Origin: an uncultured Bacteroidales bacterium
GTDB lineage: Bacteria; Bacteroidota; Bacteroidia; Bacteroidales; Barnesiellaceae
Assembly: GCA_949298955.1 (NCBI GenBank)
Contig: CASFYQ010000001.1
Location: 248,001-312,000 of the forward strand
Direction of reading: 5' to 3'
Length of the DNA: 64,000 bases
The notes beneath the pieces are model-generated. The model saw nothing but the letters and a program-made list of their open reading frames with translations. It did no database searches and was not told where the DNA came from. The position numbers were made by a program, and so were the translations under genes. Positions 9,270-17,263 of this stretch are shown in pieces. Every line of letters begins with the position of its first letter. Within the stretch, counting starts at the first letter, position 1.

Positions 9270-9512
9270 CTACCCGTTGACAATACTTCCGCCTTCCCGT
9301 TCCGCCTGCGACGCCTTGTCTTTCGCCTCATTGTAAGCTGCATCTTCCTCGGGTGTAATCTCCCGGATTGTCGACATATCGAAATCCGCAGGCGTATACA
9401 TCACCTTGCAAGATTCGTATTGAATTATATCCTCGCCCTCTCGATACCGGGTGAGCAGGTTACCCGGTGTCCCAGGAGTAATTTTCTGGTAAGTTTTTGT
9501 TTCGATTTTCAT
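9270..9512 (-). CDS. Hypothetical protein of the late operon
   Basis: An 80-aa soluble protein with a Lys/Thr-rich first part and an acidic alpha-helical second part (EEDAAYNEAKDKASQAE). It sits 10 bp after the repeat-containing surface protein. Short proteins of this look follow fibre genes in other Bacteroidales prophages, where a chaperone or assembly role is possible; no function can be assigned from sequence. Confidence 0.65.
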   Translation of the reverse strand: MKIETKTYQKITPGTPGNLLTRYREGEDIIQYESCKVMYTPADFDMSTIREITPEEDAAYNEAKDKASQAEREGGSIVNG

Positions 9513-9522
9513 AATCTATATT

Positions 9523-10491
9523 TTATGTAAATGAGATAACCCAATTCTTGTCTGTTGCGGCAAGAATGTCCTCGGAAGGAATAGCACTCTGAAGTGCCGA
9601 GTTGAAAGTTATTGACTTGGATTGTTGCCCGGTCAAGTCTACAAGACGTTCGAGTATCGATCCGATAGCATCTGACGGGTTTAATTTCGGGCTGTTACCA
9701 AAATACAGGCTGCAATTTATGGGAGTCGGGTTTACAAACCAAGTAAGCTCCGTACATCTGATGAACATATTGTTGGCATTCGTCACATTCGTGAAATCGA
9801 TTCCTTGGACACTTGTCAAAGAATAGCAATCGGTGAACATACCCGATGTGTCTGTGGGCGCCATTCTAAGCATGACATCATGTATCTTCGTGAAAGAAAA
9901 CATGCTACTCGCATTCTTGACAGATAAAAAATTCCCGGTTACAGACACCAGGGCGCTACAACTGGCAAACATGCTACTCGCATCCTCCAACGACGAGAAA
10001 TCTACATCATTTACCTCTTGAAGAGAGAAGCAGCTCGCGAAGATGGAATCCGCATTAGTGACTGCCGAGAAATCCAATCCATCTACTGAAACAATGTTAG
10101 AACCGACAAACATACCCGAGGCATCTGTCACCTCCGAAAAATCGAAATAATCCGGAATGGTGGAGAAAGTCGACCCTCCGAGCTTAATACCGGCAGCGGC
10201 TACGTTGATGGTCTGTGGCATGGTACCGGTCACCTTAGCCCCTTTGACATACGCCGTCTTTCCCTCGGCGATTTGCGCCGCCGTGGCCGTGGCGTCGTCC
10301 GTCATCTCCGCAAGCGTGGGACATGGCTCCGGCTCATAGGTTCCGGTCACCTTAGCCCCTTTGACATACGCCGTCTCCCCCTTGGCAATTTGCGCCGCCG
10401 TGGCCGTAGCATCGGCTGTCATCTCTGCAAGCGTGGGACACTGCTTGGCCGGTTGCCCCGCCTGAATTACTCCCATTCGTCCTATACTCAT
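9523..10491 (-). CDS. Repeat-rich spike or fibre-like protein (BspA/DUF285-type repeats)
   Basis: A 322-aa protein; I choose the ATG at 10491, which overlaps the upstream stop, over an ATG 27 bp upstream inside that gene. The N-terminal part has two near-identical copies of a 34-residue unit starting C-P-T-L-A-E-M-T and ending V-K-G-A-K-V-T-G-T. Residues about 120-270 contain five to six copies of a ~26-residue leucine-rich-like unit with the signature 'ASSMFASC', as in BspA-like surface proteins. Both repeat types are typical of host-recognition fibres of gut phages. There is no signal peptide, so it is likely a virion part and not an exported protein. Confidence 0.75.
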   Translation of the reverse strand: MSIGRMGVIQAGQPAKQCPTLAEMTADATATAAQIAKGETAYVKGAKVTGTYEPEPCPTLAEMTDDATATAAQIAEGKTAYVKGAKVTGTMPQTINVAAAGIKLGGSTFSTIPDYFDFSEVTDASGMFVGSNIVSVDGLDFSAVTNADSIFASCFSLQEVNDVDFSSLEDASSMFASCSALVSVTGNFLSVKNASSMFSFTKIHDVMLRMAPTDTSGMFTDCYSLTSVQGIDFTNVTNANNMFIRCTELTWFVNPTPINCSLYFGNSPKLNPSDAIGSILERLVDLTGQQSKSITFNSALQSAIPSEDILAATDKNWVISFT

Positions 10492-10492
10492 A

Positions 10493-10783
10493 TTACTGCA
10501 TCTTAACGAGATATACACTTGTATAATCCACCGTATTGGCTATTGTAGTCCCGGCTGGGAAATAGAAATATTCTATCGTCCCGTTCGTGAAATGTAAAGT
10601 CGATGTAACTGTCTCACCTGGGTAAGTGCACGTAATCGCAGCATCACCGGACGAGAATAACCTATATACTCCTGCATCGGGCAACGTTGCTGATGCAATG
10701 TCGTCAATCGAATAGAATTGCCCGGGGCGCAATACCCCCATGGGGTGCAGGTTGATGTCGAGCGGTTGATATTCCTTTGCCAT
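10493..10783 (-). CDS. Small beta-rich virion protein candidate
   Basis: A 96-aa protein made mainly of short predicted beta strands. The N terminus (M-A-K-E-Y-Q-P-L-D-I) has no signal. It lies between another small beta-rich gene and the repeat-containing fibre gene, with which its stop overlaps. It may form a base or connector for the fibre. I do not recognise the family. Confidence 0.65.
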   Translation of the reverse strand: MAKEYQPLDINLHPMGVLRPGQFYSIDDIASATLPDAGVYRLFSSGDAAITCTYPGETVTSTLHFTNGTIEYFYFPAGTTIANTVDYTSVYLVKMQ

Positions 10784-10794
10784 GATTTATCCTC

Positions 10795-11082
10795 CTATTC
10801 CTTGTAATAACCCCTAATCACAGAGAGATTATTTTTTGTTCCTTCAATCGATGTGTCGAACACAACAATAAAACTATTCTCGATAACGATACCCGGGTCA
10901 TTCTTCAAGACAAGTTCGGTACCTGGGATAATAGCTACATTTCCCAAGATATAGGCAATCGACGTGCCTTGATTACGGAATATAATTACCGCCGGAGAGT
11001 TGGGGCCTTCGTTGGCGATTGTTCCGTTGGTCGTAAGTATCGTGTTTTTGTATATAATCTTGATAGGGTTAATCATCTTCAT
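10795..11082 (-). CDS. Small beta-rich virion protein candidate
   Basis: A 95-aa protein with strands of alternating hydrophobic residues and a Pro/Gly-rich middle, similar in make-up but not clearly in sequence to the next gene. Its ATG lies inside the end of the 33-aa membrane gene, so the two are probably coupled in translation. Structural role inferred from position only. Confidence 0.6.
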   Translation of the reverse strand: MKMINPIKIIYKNTILTTNGTIANEGPNSPAVIIFRNQGTSIAYILGNVAIIPGTELVLKNDPGIVIENSFIVVFDTSIEGTKNNLSVIRGYYKE

Positions 11083-11170
11083 CGTTTTTTAATAGGTACC
11101 ACAATAAAATCCCGGCACAGATAGCGGAGCCAAAGATCCAATAGACATTCCAACCAGTTCCTATACCCAT
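11069..11170 (-). CDS. 33-aa single-span membrane protein
   Basis: A very short gene. The product is MGIGTGWNVYWIFG, a hydrophobic span ending in L-L-W-Y-L-L, and a K-N-D-E-D-D tail. The start overlaps the last 10 bases of the transglycosylase gene and the stop overlaps the start of the next gene, and it fills the only gap between them. This tight packing supports it as real. It may be a virion membrane protein or a lysis accessory. Confidence 0.6.
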   Translation of the reverse strand: MGIGTGWNVYWIFGSAICAGILLWYLLKNDEDD

Positions 11171-11652
11171 ACTTTTTTTTTTAAGTCAATCCAACGTTTA
11201 AACTCGCCGACGGTGATTTGATCGTTACCGTCCAGGTCTATGCCGGGGTTGGCATCGGCTATCACCTTGGCCGGGAGTGTCGAGGTCTGCAATACGTAAC
11301 TGTCCGGCTTGCCGAGTGCGGCGGGGAAAAAGGTTACGAGATAGAGGTCATACAACGAGTCCATTTTTCCCCGATACGGGTAAAAATACTTGTAGACGTA
11401 ATCGAGCTGCTCGACATTGGACATCTGACGGAGGGCGGCGGTCGTCGTCCCAAGCCCCTCCGCCGTGGCGGGCATAAACTGGATAAGACCCGAGGCCCCG
11501 CCGTTAGGATTGTAAGCCGCCGGATTCAACCCGCTTTCGCTGTTCATAACGAACATGAGCCAATTCGGGTCTATACCCAATTTTACCGCTATCTGCTCTA
11601 CCTTCTTAATGAAGGCTTCTCTATTGGTTGTTACTTTGTTTTCAAACCACAT
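11161..11652 (-). CDS. Lytic transglycosylase with EF-hand-like motif
   Basis: A 163-aa SLT-type muramidase that cuts the glycan strand of peptidoglycan. The catalytic Glu39 lies in N-S-E-S-G-L-N-P, followed by G-A-S-G-L-I-Q-F-M-P, both hallmarks of the SLT fold. A calcium-binding-like loop D-L-D-G-N-D-Q-I-T-V-G-E lies near residues 140-152. No signal peptide is present. In the late operon it could be the endolysin released by the holin, or a virion enzyme for entry, as transglycosylases are in membrane-containing phages. Confidence 0.88.
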   Translation of the reverse strand: MWFENKVTTNREAFIKKVEQIAVKLGIDPNWLMFVMNSESGLNPAAYNPNGGASGLIQFMPATAEGLGTTTAALRQMSNVEQLDYVYKYFYPYRGKMDSLYDLYLVTFFPAALGKPDSYVLQTSTLPAKVIADANPGIDLDGNDQITVGEFKRWIDLKKKVWV

Positions 11653-11658
11653 AGCACG

Positions 11659-11796
11659 CTATTTTTGAATCGTTAAAAAATACACGGCCGCAATAGCTGC
11701 AATTACTACCGCCCAACGTTTCCATCGAAGATCTTCTCCGGTTACGGTCACATCGTCGAAGCCTCCGCCGTCCAATATGTTATCTTCTTCATTCAT
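11659..11796 (-). CDS. 45-aa single-span membrane protein
   Basis: The product starts MNEEDNILDGGGFDD, continues with a basic pair (W-K-R-W), and has a C-terminal hydrophobic span A-V-V-I-A-A-I-A-A-V-Y-F-L before T-I-Q-K. It fills the gap between the transglycosylase gene and the 482-aa gene. The acidic N terminus plus C-terminal anchor is shared with larger late proteins of this element, so a place in the virion membrane is likely. Confidence 0.65.
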   Translation of the reverse strand: MNEEDNILDGGGFDDVTVTGEDLRWKRWAVVIAAIAAVYFLTIQK

Positions 11797-11798
11797 AA

Positions 11799-13247
11799 TT
11801 AAATCCATTTGTTCAACACAATCAATCCAAGAGCGACAACAGCCGATCCGGCCAAAACATTCCGCTCAACAACCTCTTCTTCCGTATTTTTGATATCCGT
11901 GTCTTCTTCGACCTCAGTCTCCGATTTAACCTCGTCGGCCCACTCCTTCATATCTTCGGAATTTCCGCCATTTTCATAGGCTATAACCCGTTTGCGCGGG
12001 AATTTATCGCCGAAATAGGCTATATAAGACTCATCTTTTAGATGGGTAAGGTCGTGAACCGGTAACAGAAAATACAGATACGACAGCCCTTTCTCTTCAT
12101 TTTCGTAATACTCATATTCGTACTGGTAGAATCCTGGGTATTGGTAGCCTGGGATTAACTCGCGGAAACAATCTAGTCGCTCCCGGTAATCATATCGGCC
12201 ATATTGATCCCCGGTAACGAGTGTGTAAATCACCTGAGCAATCTCGCCGGTAGTCATTGACTGCTGACGTACCAGGTATGCCGGTTCTCCGGCTGGTTTC
12301 CACCAGCCAGGATAGTGGGCAAATGTAGCGGACAGGCTCAAGCGCGCTTCTTCTATCTCTTTCCTCTTCGATGCAGGCAAAAGTTTCAAGGCGACACTAT
12401 CTATATTTAGTGCCTTATTCCCGTATTCGTCATAGGTGACAGTAATACGCTCTTTGGGATACCAATAGGGATACTCTTTGTACAGGCAATCAATCCACCC
12501 CTGATTCGTAAGAACAGACTCATCTACGAACTGTTTCAGATAATCTATGTCGAAAAACTCCGGGTGTTGCAGTTGACCGATAAGATCTTCGCGAACGAAC
12601 GCAAATCGGAAATCGGTTTTGCTGTCCTTGTAATCGTCAATCTGTTTCTGGGTTGGATTTTTACCGAATGTTTCGATCCATTCTTCCACGAATTTCTCCA
12701 ATACGAAATTCTTCGGCAGGAAATTCCACGAAAACAGAGCTGTATTCAAGCGCAGCGAATCAACGATATAAACATAGTGCCACCGTCCATCCGGCATATC
12801 AATAAACTGTCCGGTAAGTTGGATTTGGTACGGGATATTCCAATCTGTCAAGAAACCTTGTTGATGCTGGTAGGCATGAGAAATCATTTGGTTTGCATGT
12901 ATCGTATATATGGCAACAGACTCAAACGTGGGCCGTGCTCTCAGATTCAAATAGCTACACAATCGAGTTACCTCTTGTCCGACAAGTTCTTGTGAGAATC
13001 CCTTGGCCGCGCTCTTGTACGAGTTCTCGATATTCCACCAATAGGGAGTAGAATATGGCCACTCGTGCCCAAGATCTTCCGCCGTAATACGAGGAACGTT
13101 TTCGGCCGTGTAATTCCAGGTATTGATCTGGAAATTTTGGGTCGTCAACTTGGGAGGCGTAGCATTCTCTAACAAGGCTTGTAATTCTGCCTCTGAATAA
13201 AAGTCAACCCACACCGAGTCATATATTTTGTCCGAGTATATCATCAC
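11799..13247 (-). CDS. 482-aa virion protein candidate with C-terminal membrane anchor
   Basis: A large soluble region (residues 1 to about 410) rich in Tyr, Trp and Pro is followed by a strongly acidic linker (about 420-460) and a single hydrophobic span at the very C terminus (L-A-G-S-A-V-V-A-L-G-L-I-V-L). There is no N-terminal signal. I recognise no family. The start overlaps the preceding gene by 4 bp (ATGA type), so translation is coupled. A tail-anchored protein of this size in a late operon would suit a vertex or membrane-linked spike protein, but that is inference. Confidence 0.7.
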   Translation of the reverse strand: MMIYSDKIYDSVWVDFYSEAELQALLENATPPKLTTQNFQINTWNYTAENVPRITAEDLGHEWPYSTPYWWNIENSYKSAAKGFSQELVGQEVTRLCSYLNLRARPTFESVAIYTIHANQMISHAYQHQQGFLTDWNIPYQIQLTGQFIDMPDGRWHYVYIVDSLRLNTALFSWNFLPKNFVLEKFVEEWIETFGKNPTQKQIDDYKDSKTDFRFAFVREDLIGQLQHPEFFDIDYLKQFVDESVLTNQGWIDCLYKEYPYWYPKERITVTYDEYGNKALNIDSVALKLLPASKRKEIEEARLSLSATFAHYPGWWKPAGEPAYLVRQQSMTTGEIAQVIYTLVTGDQYGRYDYRERLDCFRELIPGYQYPGFYQYEYEYYENEEKGLSYLYFLLPVHDLTHLKDESYIAYFGDKFPRKRVIAYENGGNSEDMKEWADEVKSETEVEEDTDIKNTEEEVVERNVLAGSAVVALGLIVLNKWI

Positions 13248-14113
13248 ATATTGTTTTTAATCCATTTGACAACCCAAACAGCACCCACGGCGATAGCTCC
13301 GTATTTGAGTATAGAGAACCATGTTATATTTGTTGCACTCTTCCAATACCCTTTTCCATATCCTTCTTGATACGCTTTTTGTACATCTTTATTAATGAGA
13401 TCCAAAGCCTTTTCTCTTTCAGCTTCCGGAAGCATCGACAGGATACCTAAAAGATTCTCGGAAGCCTCATAATCATATGAGGCTTCCGATGCCGTATTTT
13501 TAAAACTCTGATAAAAATAAGTGGCAAGAGAAGCTACGAGAGCCGCACCAACGACTAACACTATTGTAGTTACAAGTCCTATTCCGACAAACGGAGTATC
13601 ATTAATAACGGCTTTGAGTGACGGGACAAATGACACAAGAGTACTTTCTCCCTCTTGAATATCTTCCGTAAAAGATCCCGAGCGAATAATGTTATTCCTA
13701 TTAGCGGCTCGAGAATATAGAGTTTTTATTTGGCTCCTATAATATGAAGTAGATTTCCCGTTTCGTTCCAAATTGTGGCATAATTCGCTACACACAAGCA
13801 AATTAGTTAATATCTTCATATTATAATCGATAATCAGATCAAGCTGTGCCTGTGCTTGATTATATTCGATAGGATCGACTGTTTTTAGATCGACATAATC
13901 CTCACGCACCCATCCCCACACATGTACGCCGTCAACAGCTCCAATCCTATACCAATTCCAACCATCTACATTTTCATAATAGCCGTCTGACATTCCGGCA
14001 AAACCTTTGATTTCATACAGAACCTCTGAGCTATACGAAGGTTTTGCATATACGGTTACACTTGTAAAGCGTGGAAATACTCCTTTATTAAATATGTTTG
14101 GACTGTACTTCAT
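13244..14113 (-). CDS. SH3-like protein with two C-terminal membrane spans
   Basis: A 289-aa protein. Residues about 15-75 look like a bacterial SH3 domain (V-T-V-Y-A-K-P-S, then W-N-W-Y-R-I-G), which usually binds peptidoglycan. Two hydrophobic segments follow: V-G-I-G-L-V-T-T-I-V-L-V-V-G-A-A-L near residue 180 and a C-terminal one before V-V-K-W-I-K-N-N-M. The mix of wall binding and membrane anchoring would suit a virion protein for wall contact or genome delivery. It ends in a 4-bp overlap with the 482-aa gene. Confidence 0.7.
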   Translation of the reverse strand: MKYSPNIFNKGVFPRFTSVTVYAKPSYSSEVLYEIKGFAGMSDGYYENVDGWNWYRIGAVDGVHVWGWVREDYVDLKTVDPIEYNQAQAQLDLIIDYNMKILTNLLVCSELCHNLERNGKSTSYYRSQIKTLYSRAANRNNIIRSGSFTEDIQEGESTLVSFVPSLKAVINDTPFVGIGLVTTIVLVVGAALVASLATYFYQSFKNTASEASYDYEASENLLGILSMLPEAEREKALDLINKDVQKAYQEGYGKGYWKSATNITWFSILKYGAIAVGAVWVVKWIKNNM

Positions 14114-14115
14114 AC

Positions 14116-14811
14116 CTATGCGAATTGTTTAATCATGCCCAAAAGAGAGGGGTTTTCTTCGAGTTTGTCACACAATTTTTCGAGTAAATCGAGATAGTCA
14201 GGCTCAATCGCCGCGAGGCGTTCAGCTATTCGTAATATCCGGGAATGGTCGTCTCCCTGAGAATGGACTTGCGGCACCCGTATCGGCTGGGAGGTACCGG
14301 CGACACCCACTTGTATACCGACTTTCCCGAAAAACCGTTCGAGAATTGCCGGGAGATAAGGCGTTATCCTACCGATAGCCGATTGTAAGGGAGTTTCCCG
14401 CTCTTCAAGTTCTTCTTCATATTCTTTTACCCTTTCTTCGAGCTCGGCAATACGGAACTCTTTTTTTTGCGCTTCGAGAGCCGCGGCAATTCGACGATCC
14501 ACTTCTTCGGGAGATACTCCGCTCATAGCCGGACCCGATAAGGAAGGTGCAGGTACGGCATCACTTTCGAGAATGAAATAATCCCGGTACCAATTACGGC
14601 GAGAGTTACCATCGGACATCTCTATATAGTATTTCCCGGGTTCCAAACAGTCGAGTGCCCTGGATAGACGATCTTCGATAGTCTTCTTGTTCTCGCCTTC
14701 TTCGCTCTGGAACTGAAAGGCGTCGGCACCTGGGGCAGTCCTCACCTGCACCTGCTTAATTCCCGGGGTACTTTTTACCCACTCCATGACATTGTCTTTT
14801 CCTCGTATCAT
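14116..14811 (-). CDS. Coiled-coil virion or scaffold protein candidate
   Basis: A 231-aa protein starting at the ATG at 14811; a longer frame would need a TTG at 14844. Residues about 1-85 are globular, followed by a Pro/Ser linker and a clear coiled coil (about 115-150, E-E-V-D-R-R-I-A-A-A-L-E-A-Q then E-L-E-E-R-V-K-E). The C-terminal part is helical. No ATPase motif is present, so it is not a packaging enzyme. The position after the two beta-rich proteins suggests a structural or scaffold role. Confidence 0.65.
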   Translation of the reverse strand: MIRGKDNVMEWVKSTPGIKQVQVRTAPGADAFQFQSEEGENKKTIEDRLSRALDCLEPGKYYIEMSDGNSRRNWYRDYFILESDAVPAPSLSGPAMSGVSPEEVDRRIAAALEAQKKEFRIAELEERVKEYEEELEERETPLQSAIGRITPYLPAILERFFGKVGIQVGVAGTSQPIRVPQVHSQGDDHSRILRIAERLAAIEPDYLDLLEKLCDKLEENPSLLGMIKQFA

Positions 14812-14824
14812 AACCGCATTTTTT

Positions 14825-15631
14825 TTAATTTTCGTCGTACTCAAAATTCAGATAGACACATTTGTCGCCTACTGTCGAAGAGATATTTTTCGACAGTTCG
14901 ATGTAGGAAGTAGGAAGATCGGCCTGGATATTGTCCATATGAAGACGGAACGGATAAGCCCATTGTGATAAATATAATACCGGCATACGGTATAATATTA
15001 TATCAGATCTGTATATAAGAGTCAAAAAAGCATACTCCGGATTCACAATACTACTGTTGTCTGGCGAAGAAGCTCCTGTCAGAAACGTTGTAGAATAGAT
15101 GTTTCTTATCTTTTTCCCTGCAAGAACCCGGTTATCGGGCAAATAGAATTTGTTGTACGTCCCTGAATACACTGGAACAGAAAGAGATTGAATCAATATA
15201 CTATCATTCTCATTTACAACATTCCTTTCTACCTTATCCGTGTAGTAGAATGTGATAAAAAGAGAATTTGCTCTTGTCGAAGATGTATTAATCAAATAAC
15301 AGTTTGGCAATACCAAATACCTATTAATAACGACCTGTCTACCTCCCCAAATAAAATATATAGCCGGTATTCCCGAGATAAAATCATTGTTTGACTTATC
15401 TACCAAAGTAAGAGTTATATCATACAAAGGATTCCCATCTATAAGATTCCCTTCTGGGGATTGGACATCTTCGTCATAAGACCAATATATATTCATTCCT
15501 GTAATGAACTTATCAGATAATACAGGCGTATCCGGGAGATATATTCGTTCTCCTGCTTTTGCTTGACTCATATCGACCGATATAGAGTAAGCTCCTGTAA
15601 AAGGAAGATAAGACAAACCGCTATTATTCAT
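14825..15631 (-). CDS. Beta-rich two-module protein, paralogue of the preceding gene
   Basis: A 268-aa protein made of two similar halves. The first holds I-Y-L-P-D-T-P-V-L-S-D-K-F-I-T-G-M near residue 30, and the second F-Y-L-P-D-N-R-V-L-A-G-K-K-I-R-N near residue 160; each half ends with a short Y/F-rich strand (F-I-T-F-Y-Y and Y-L-N-F-E-Y). The same plan is seen in the gene upstream (15624-16412), whose stop it overlaps by 8 bp. The make-up is almost wholly beta strand with no signal or membrane span. It could be a capsid, penton or spike protein with a tandem beta-sandwich fold. Confidence 0.7.
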   Translation of the reverse strand: MNNSGLSYLPFTGAYSISVDMSQAKAGERIYLPDTPVLSDKFITGMNIYWSYDEDVQSPEGNLIDGNPLYDITLTLVDKSNNDFISGIPAIYFIWGGRQVVINRYLVLPNCYLINTSSTRANSLFITFYYTDKVERNVVNENDSILIQSLSVPVYSGTYNKFYLPDNRVLAGKKIRNIYSTTFLTGASSPDNSSIVNPEYAFLTLIYRSDIILYRMPVLYLSQWAYPFRLHMDNIQADLPTSYIELSKNISSTVGDKCVYLNFEYDEN

Positions 15632-16412
15632 AATAAAATGATAAGTTTATAGTTTTTATAGAGTCATCCGTCGAACGGACTAATATTTTACTTTTGTTAA
15701 AATTAATTTCGGTAGGCTCTAAAAATATCATTTGAAACGATACTGCATTAAATAAATTTCCGTATGTAGGAGATAAAGCTATACCCGAAAGCAGTTGTAT
15801 AGGCATATAATTGATAAACCTATTTCCTTTTTTGGGAACCAAATATAGATACCCGCAAATTGGGGCTGCTATTTTTGGCGGGATAGTACCTTCTGAAGTT
15901 TGAGATAAGGCGTATATCCCCGTAATTTTTTTACCTTCAAGAGATTGAACTTTTCGGAACAAAGATATATCTGTCGTAGGAGATGAAACTGGCAAGGAAA
16001 GATTATAGAAATTTCTTTGTGATGGAACTCCCAAATTTCTTTCTCCAATATATACGACAAAAAATATAATTTCAGGATTAAGGATTATATCCGAAATTGA
16101 AATGAATGACCTTTCCCAATCGATTTCTCTATTAATGATAATCTTATTACCGAAAGAGCTTGTAAAGTTTGCTATATATAAAGAGTTTGTAACTAAATTT
16201 CCATCTTTATCATATAAAGTGACAAACGAACTACTCAAAGTAGATATAGGAAAATTTCCTGTGATATCTAATCCATTACTCCCGGAATAATACTCAATCG
16301 AAAGAATATTTTTTCCTTCCAAATGAGAAGACACAGGGAAATAGACCTTATCATCACCTGGTTTTACTTGTACCTGTATGAAATCGACATTATGTATTAC
16401 AAACTCTCTCAT
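15624..16412 (-). CDS. Beta-rich two-module protein
   Basis: A 262-aa protein, again with two halves: V-Y-F-P-V-S-S-H-L-E-G-K-N-I-L-S near residue 24, and L-F-R-K-V-Q-S-L-E-G-K-K-I-T-G-I-Y near residue 158. Each half ends with a Phe/Tyr-rich strand. Local AT content is higher than in the flanking late genes. The shared signature with the next gene is roughly Y-(L/F)-P, four residues, Leu, then Gly-Lys-x-Ile. It follows the capsid candidate and a strong hairpin. A tandem jelly-roll or immunoglobulin-like fold is likely, but needs structure prediction. Confidence 0.7.
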   Translation of the reverse strand: MREFVIHNVDFIQVQVKPGDDKVYFPVSSHLEGKNILSIEYYSGSNGLDITGNFPISTLSSSFVTLYDKDGNLVTNSLYIANFTSSFGNKIIINREIDWERSFISISDIILNPEIIFFVVYIGERNLGVPSQRNFYNLSLPVSSPTTDISLFRKVQSLEGKKITGIYALSQTSEGTIPPKIAAPICGYLYLVPKKGNRFINYMPIQLLSGIALSPTYGNLFNAVSFQMIFLEPTEINFNKSKILVRSTDDSIKTINLSFYYE

Positions 16413-16426
16413 AGATTATTTTTTAA

Positions 16427-16464
16427 GATTTCCCCGGAACCCTTGTAAATGTTCCGGGGAAATC
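16427..16464 (-). terminator. Strong hairpin behind the capsid candidate gene
   Basis: GATTTCCCCGGAAC and its exact complement form a 14-bp perfect stem with a 10-nt loop, 26 bp after the stop of the 242-aa gene. The downstream side on the minus strand is A-rich and not U-rich, so it may act as a partial terminator or an mRNA 3'-end stabiliser that raises output of the gene before it. Confidence 0.6.
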
Positions 16465-16489
16465 GAGAACTGACACGATTATGAACACA

Positions 16490-17218
16490 TTACTGGGGAG
16501 CGAGAAAATCGTTCACGTCTCCCTTGTAATTTTCGAGCATAAGAGAGCCGTTTTTGACAAGGAATCCGAGCATAATAAGACTCAACCCTACTTGGCCCTT
16601 GGGTGAGCTTGCTGGCTGAAATACCGATGTATTGACACACGGGAAATCCAATTGGAACGACTGCTCTTTGGCGCCGGCGAACGCAATCATCTCGGGAGTG
16701 TAGAAGATTTCTCCGAGGATAGAGCTGTCGAGCGACACGACAGCCGCATCCGTCTCACCGCTGTTTGCTGCTTGGTGAGAGATGTTGAAAATTGAGGTTT
16801 CCAAGGCATCGAATGTAACGGTCGTGCCTGTTTGCAACCGGAGAGCACCGTTATACACACTTTGCAGATCTGCGGGGATTGTATCGGTAGAACCCATTAC
16901 CTTAGCTTTGGCGACCAAATCCGAGAACGACGTAGCCAGTACGGCCGCACCCGGGTTGGCGGTAAGCTCGTAATTCAGAAAAAGACCGATTCCGAATGTA
17001 AGGAATAAATCGTTACGATTCAACAACTTTCCGTAACGGCCTTCCTGGCCGTTTTGCTTCATCGGGTCGAATTTGTAAGTTCCCACACCGTTAGACAGTA
17101 CTTGGTCTATACGGAGATAGGAGGATTGAGGAAAAAGCTCCGAACTGAGAGCCTTCACTTTATTATTGGCGTGTTCCCAGCGTTTACGCAGGAAAGGAGC
17201 GATTACTTGATTGTTCAT
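16490..17218 (-). CDS. Major capsid protein candidate
   Basis: A 242-aa protein without signal or membrane span, mostly beta with Gly/Asn turns (for example L-T-F-G-I-G-L-F-L-N-Y-E-L near residue 75). It is flanked by a Gly/Ala-rich hydrophobic protein before it and by the two-module beta proteins after it. It alone has a strong hairpin directly behind its stop codon, a place where many phages put a partial terminator to raise capsid output. Size and composition fit small jelly-roll capsid proteins of non-tailed phages (PM2 P2 is 269 residues), but I cannot show homology. It could also be another abundant virion protein. Confidence 0.5.
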   Translation of the reverse strand: MNNQVIAPFLRKRWEHANNKVKALSSELFPQSSYLRIDQVLSNGVGTYKFDPMKQNGQEGRYGKLLNRNDLFLTFGIGLFLNYELTANPGAAVLATSFSDLVAKAKVMGSTDTIPADLQSVYNGALRLQTGTTVTFDALETSIFNISHQAANSGETDAAVVSLDSSILGEIFYTPEMIAFAGAKEQSFQLDFPCVNTSVFQPASSPKGQVGLSLIMLGFLVKNGSLMLENYKGDVNDFLAPQ

Positions 17219-17263
17219 AGGTTAGTAGTTTTTAGAATAAGACATTATCGAAGGTTGATTTTT

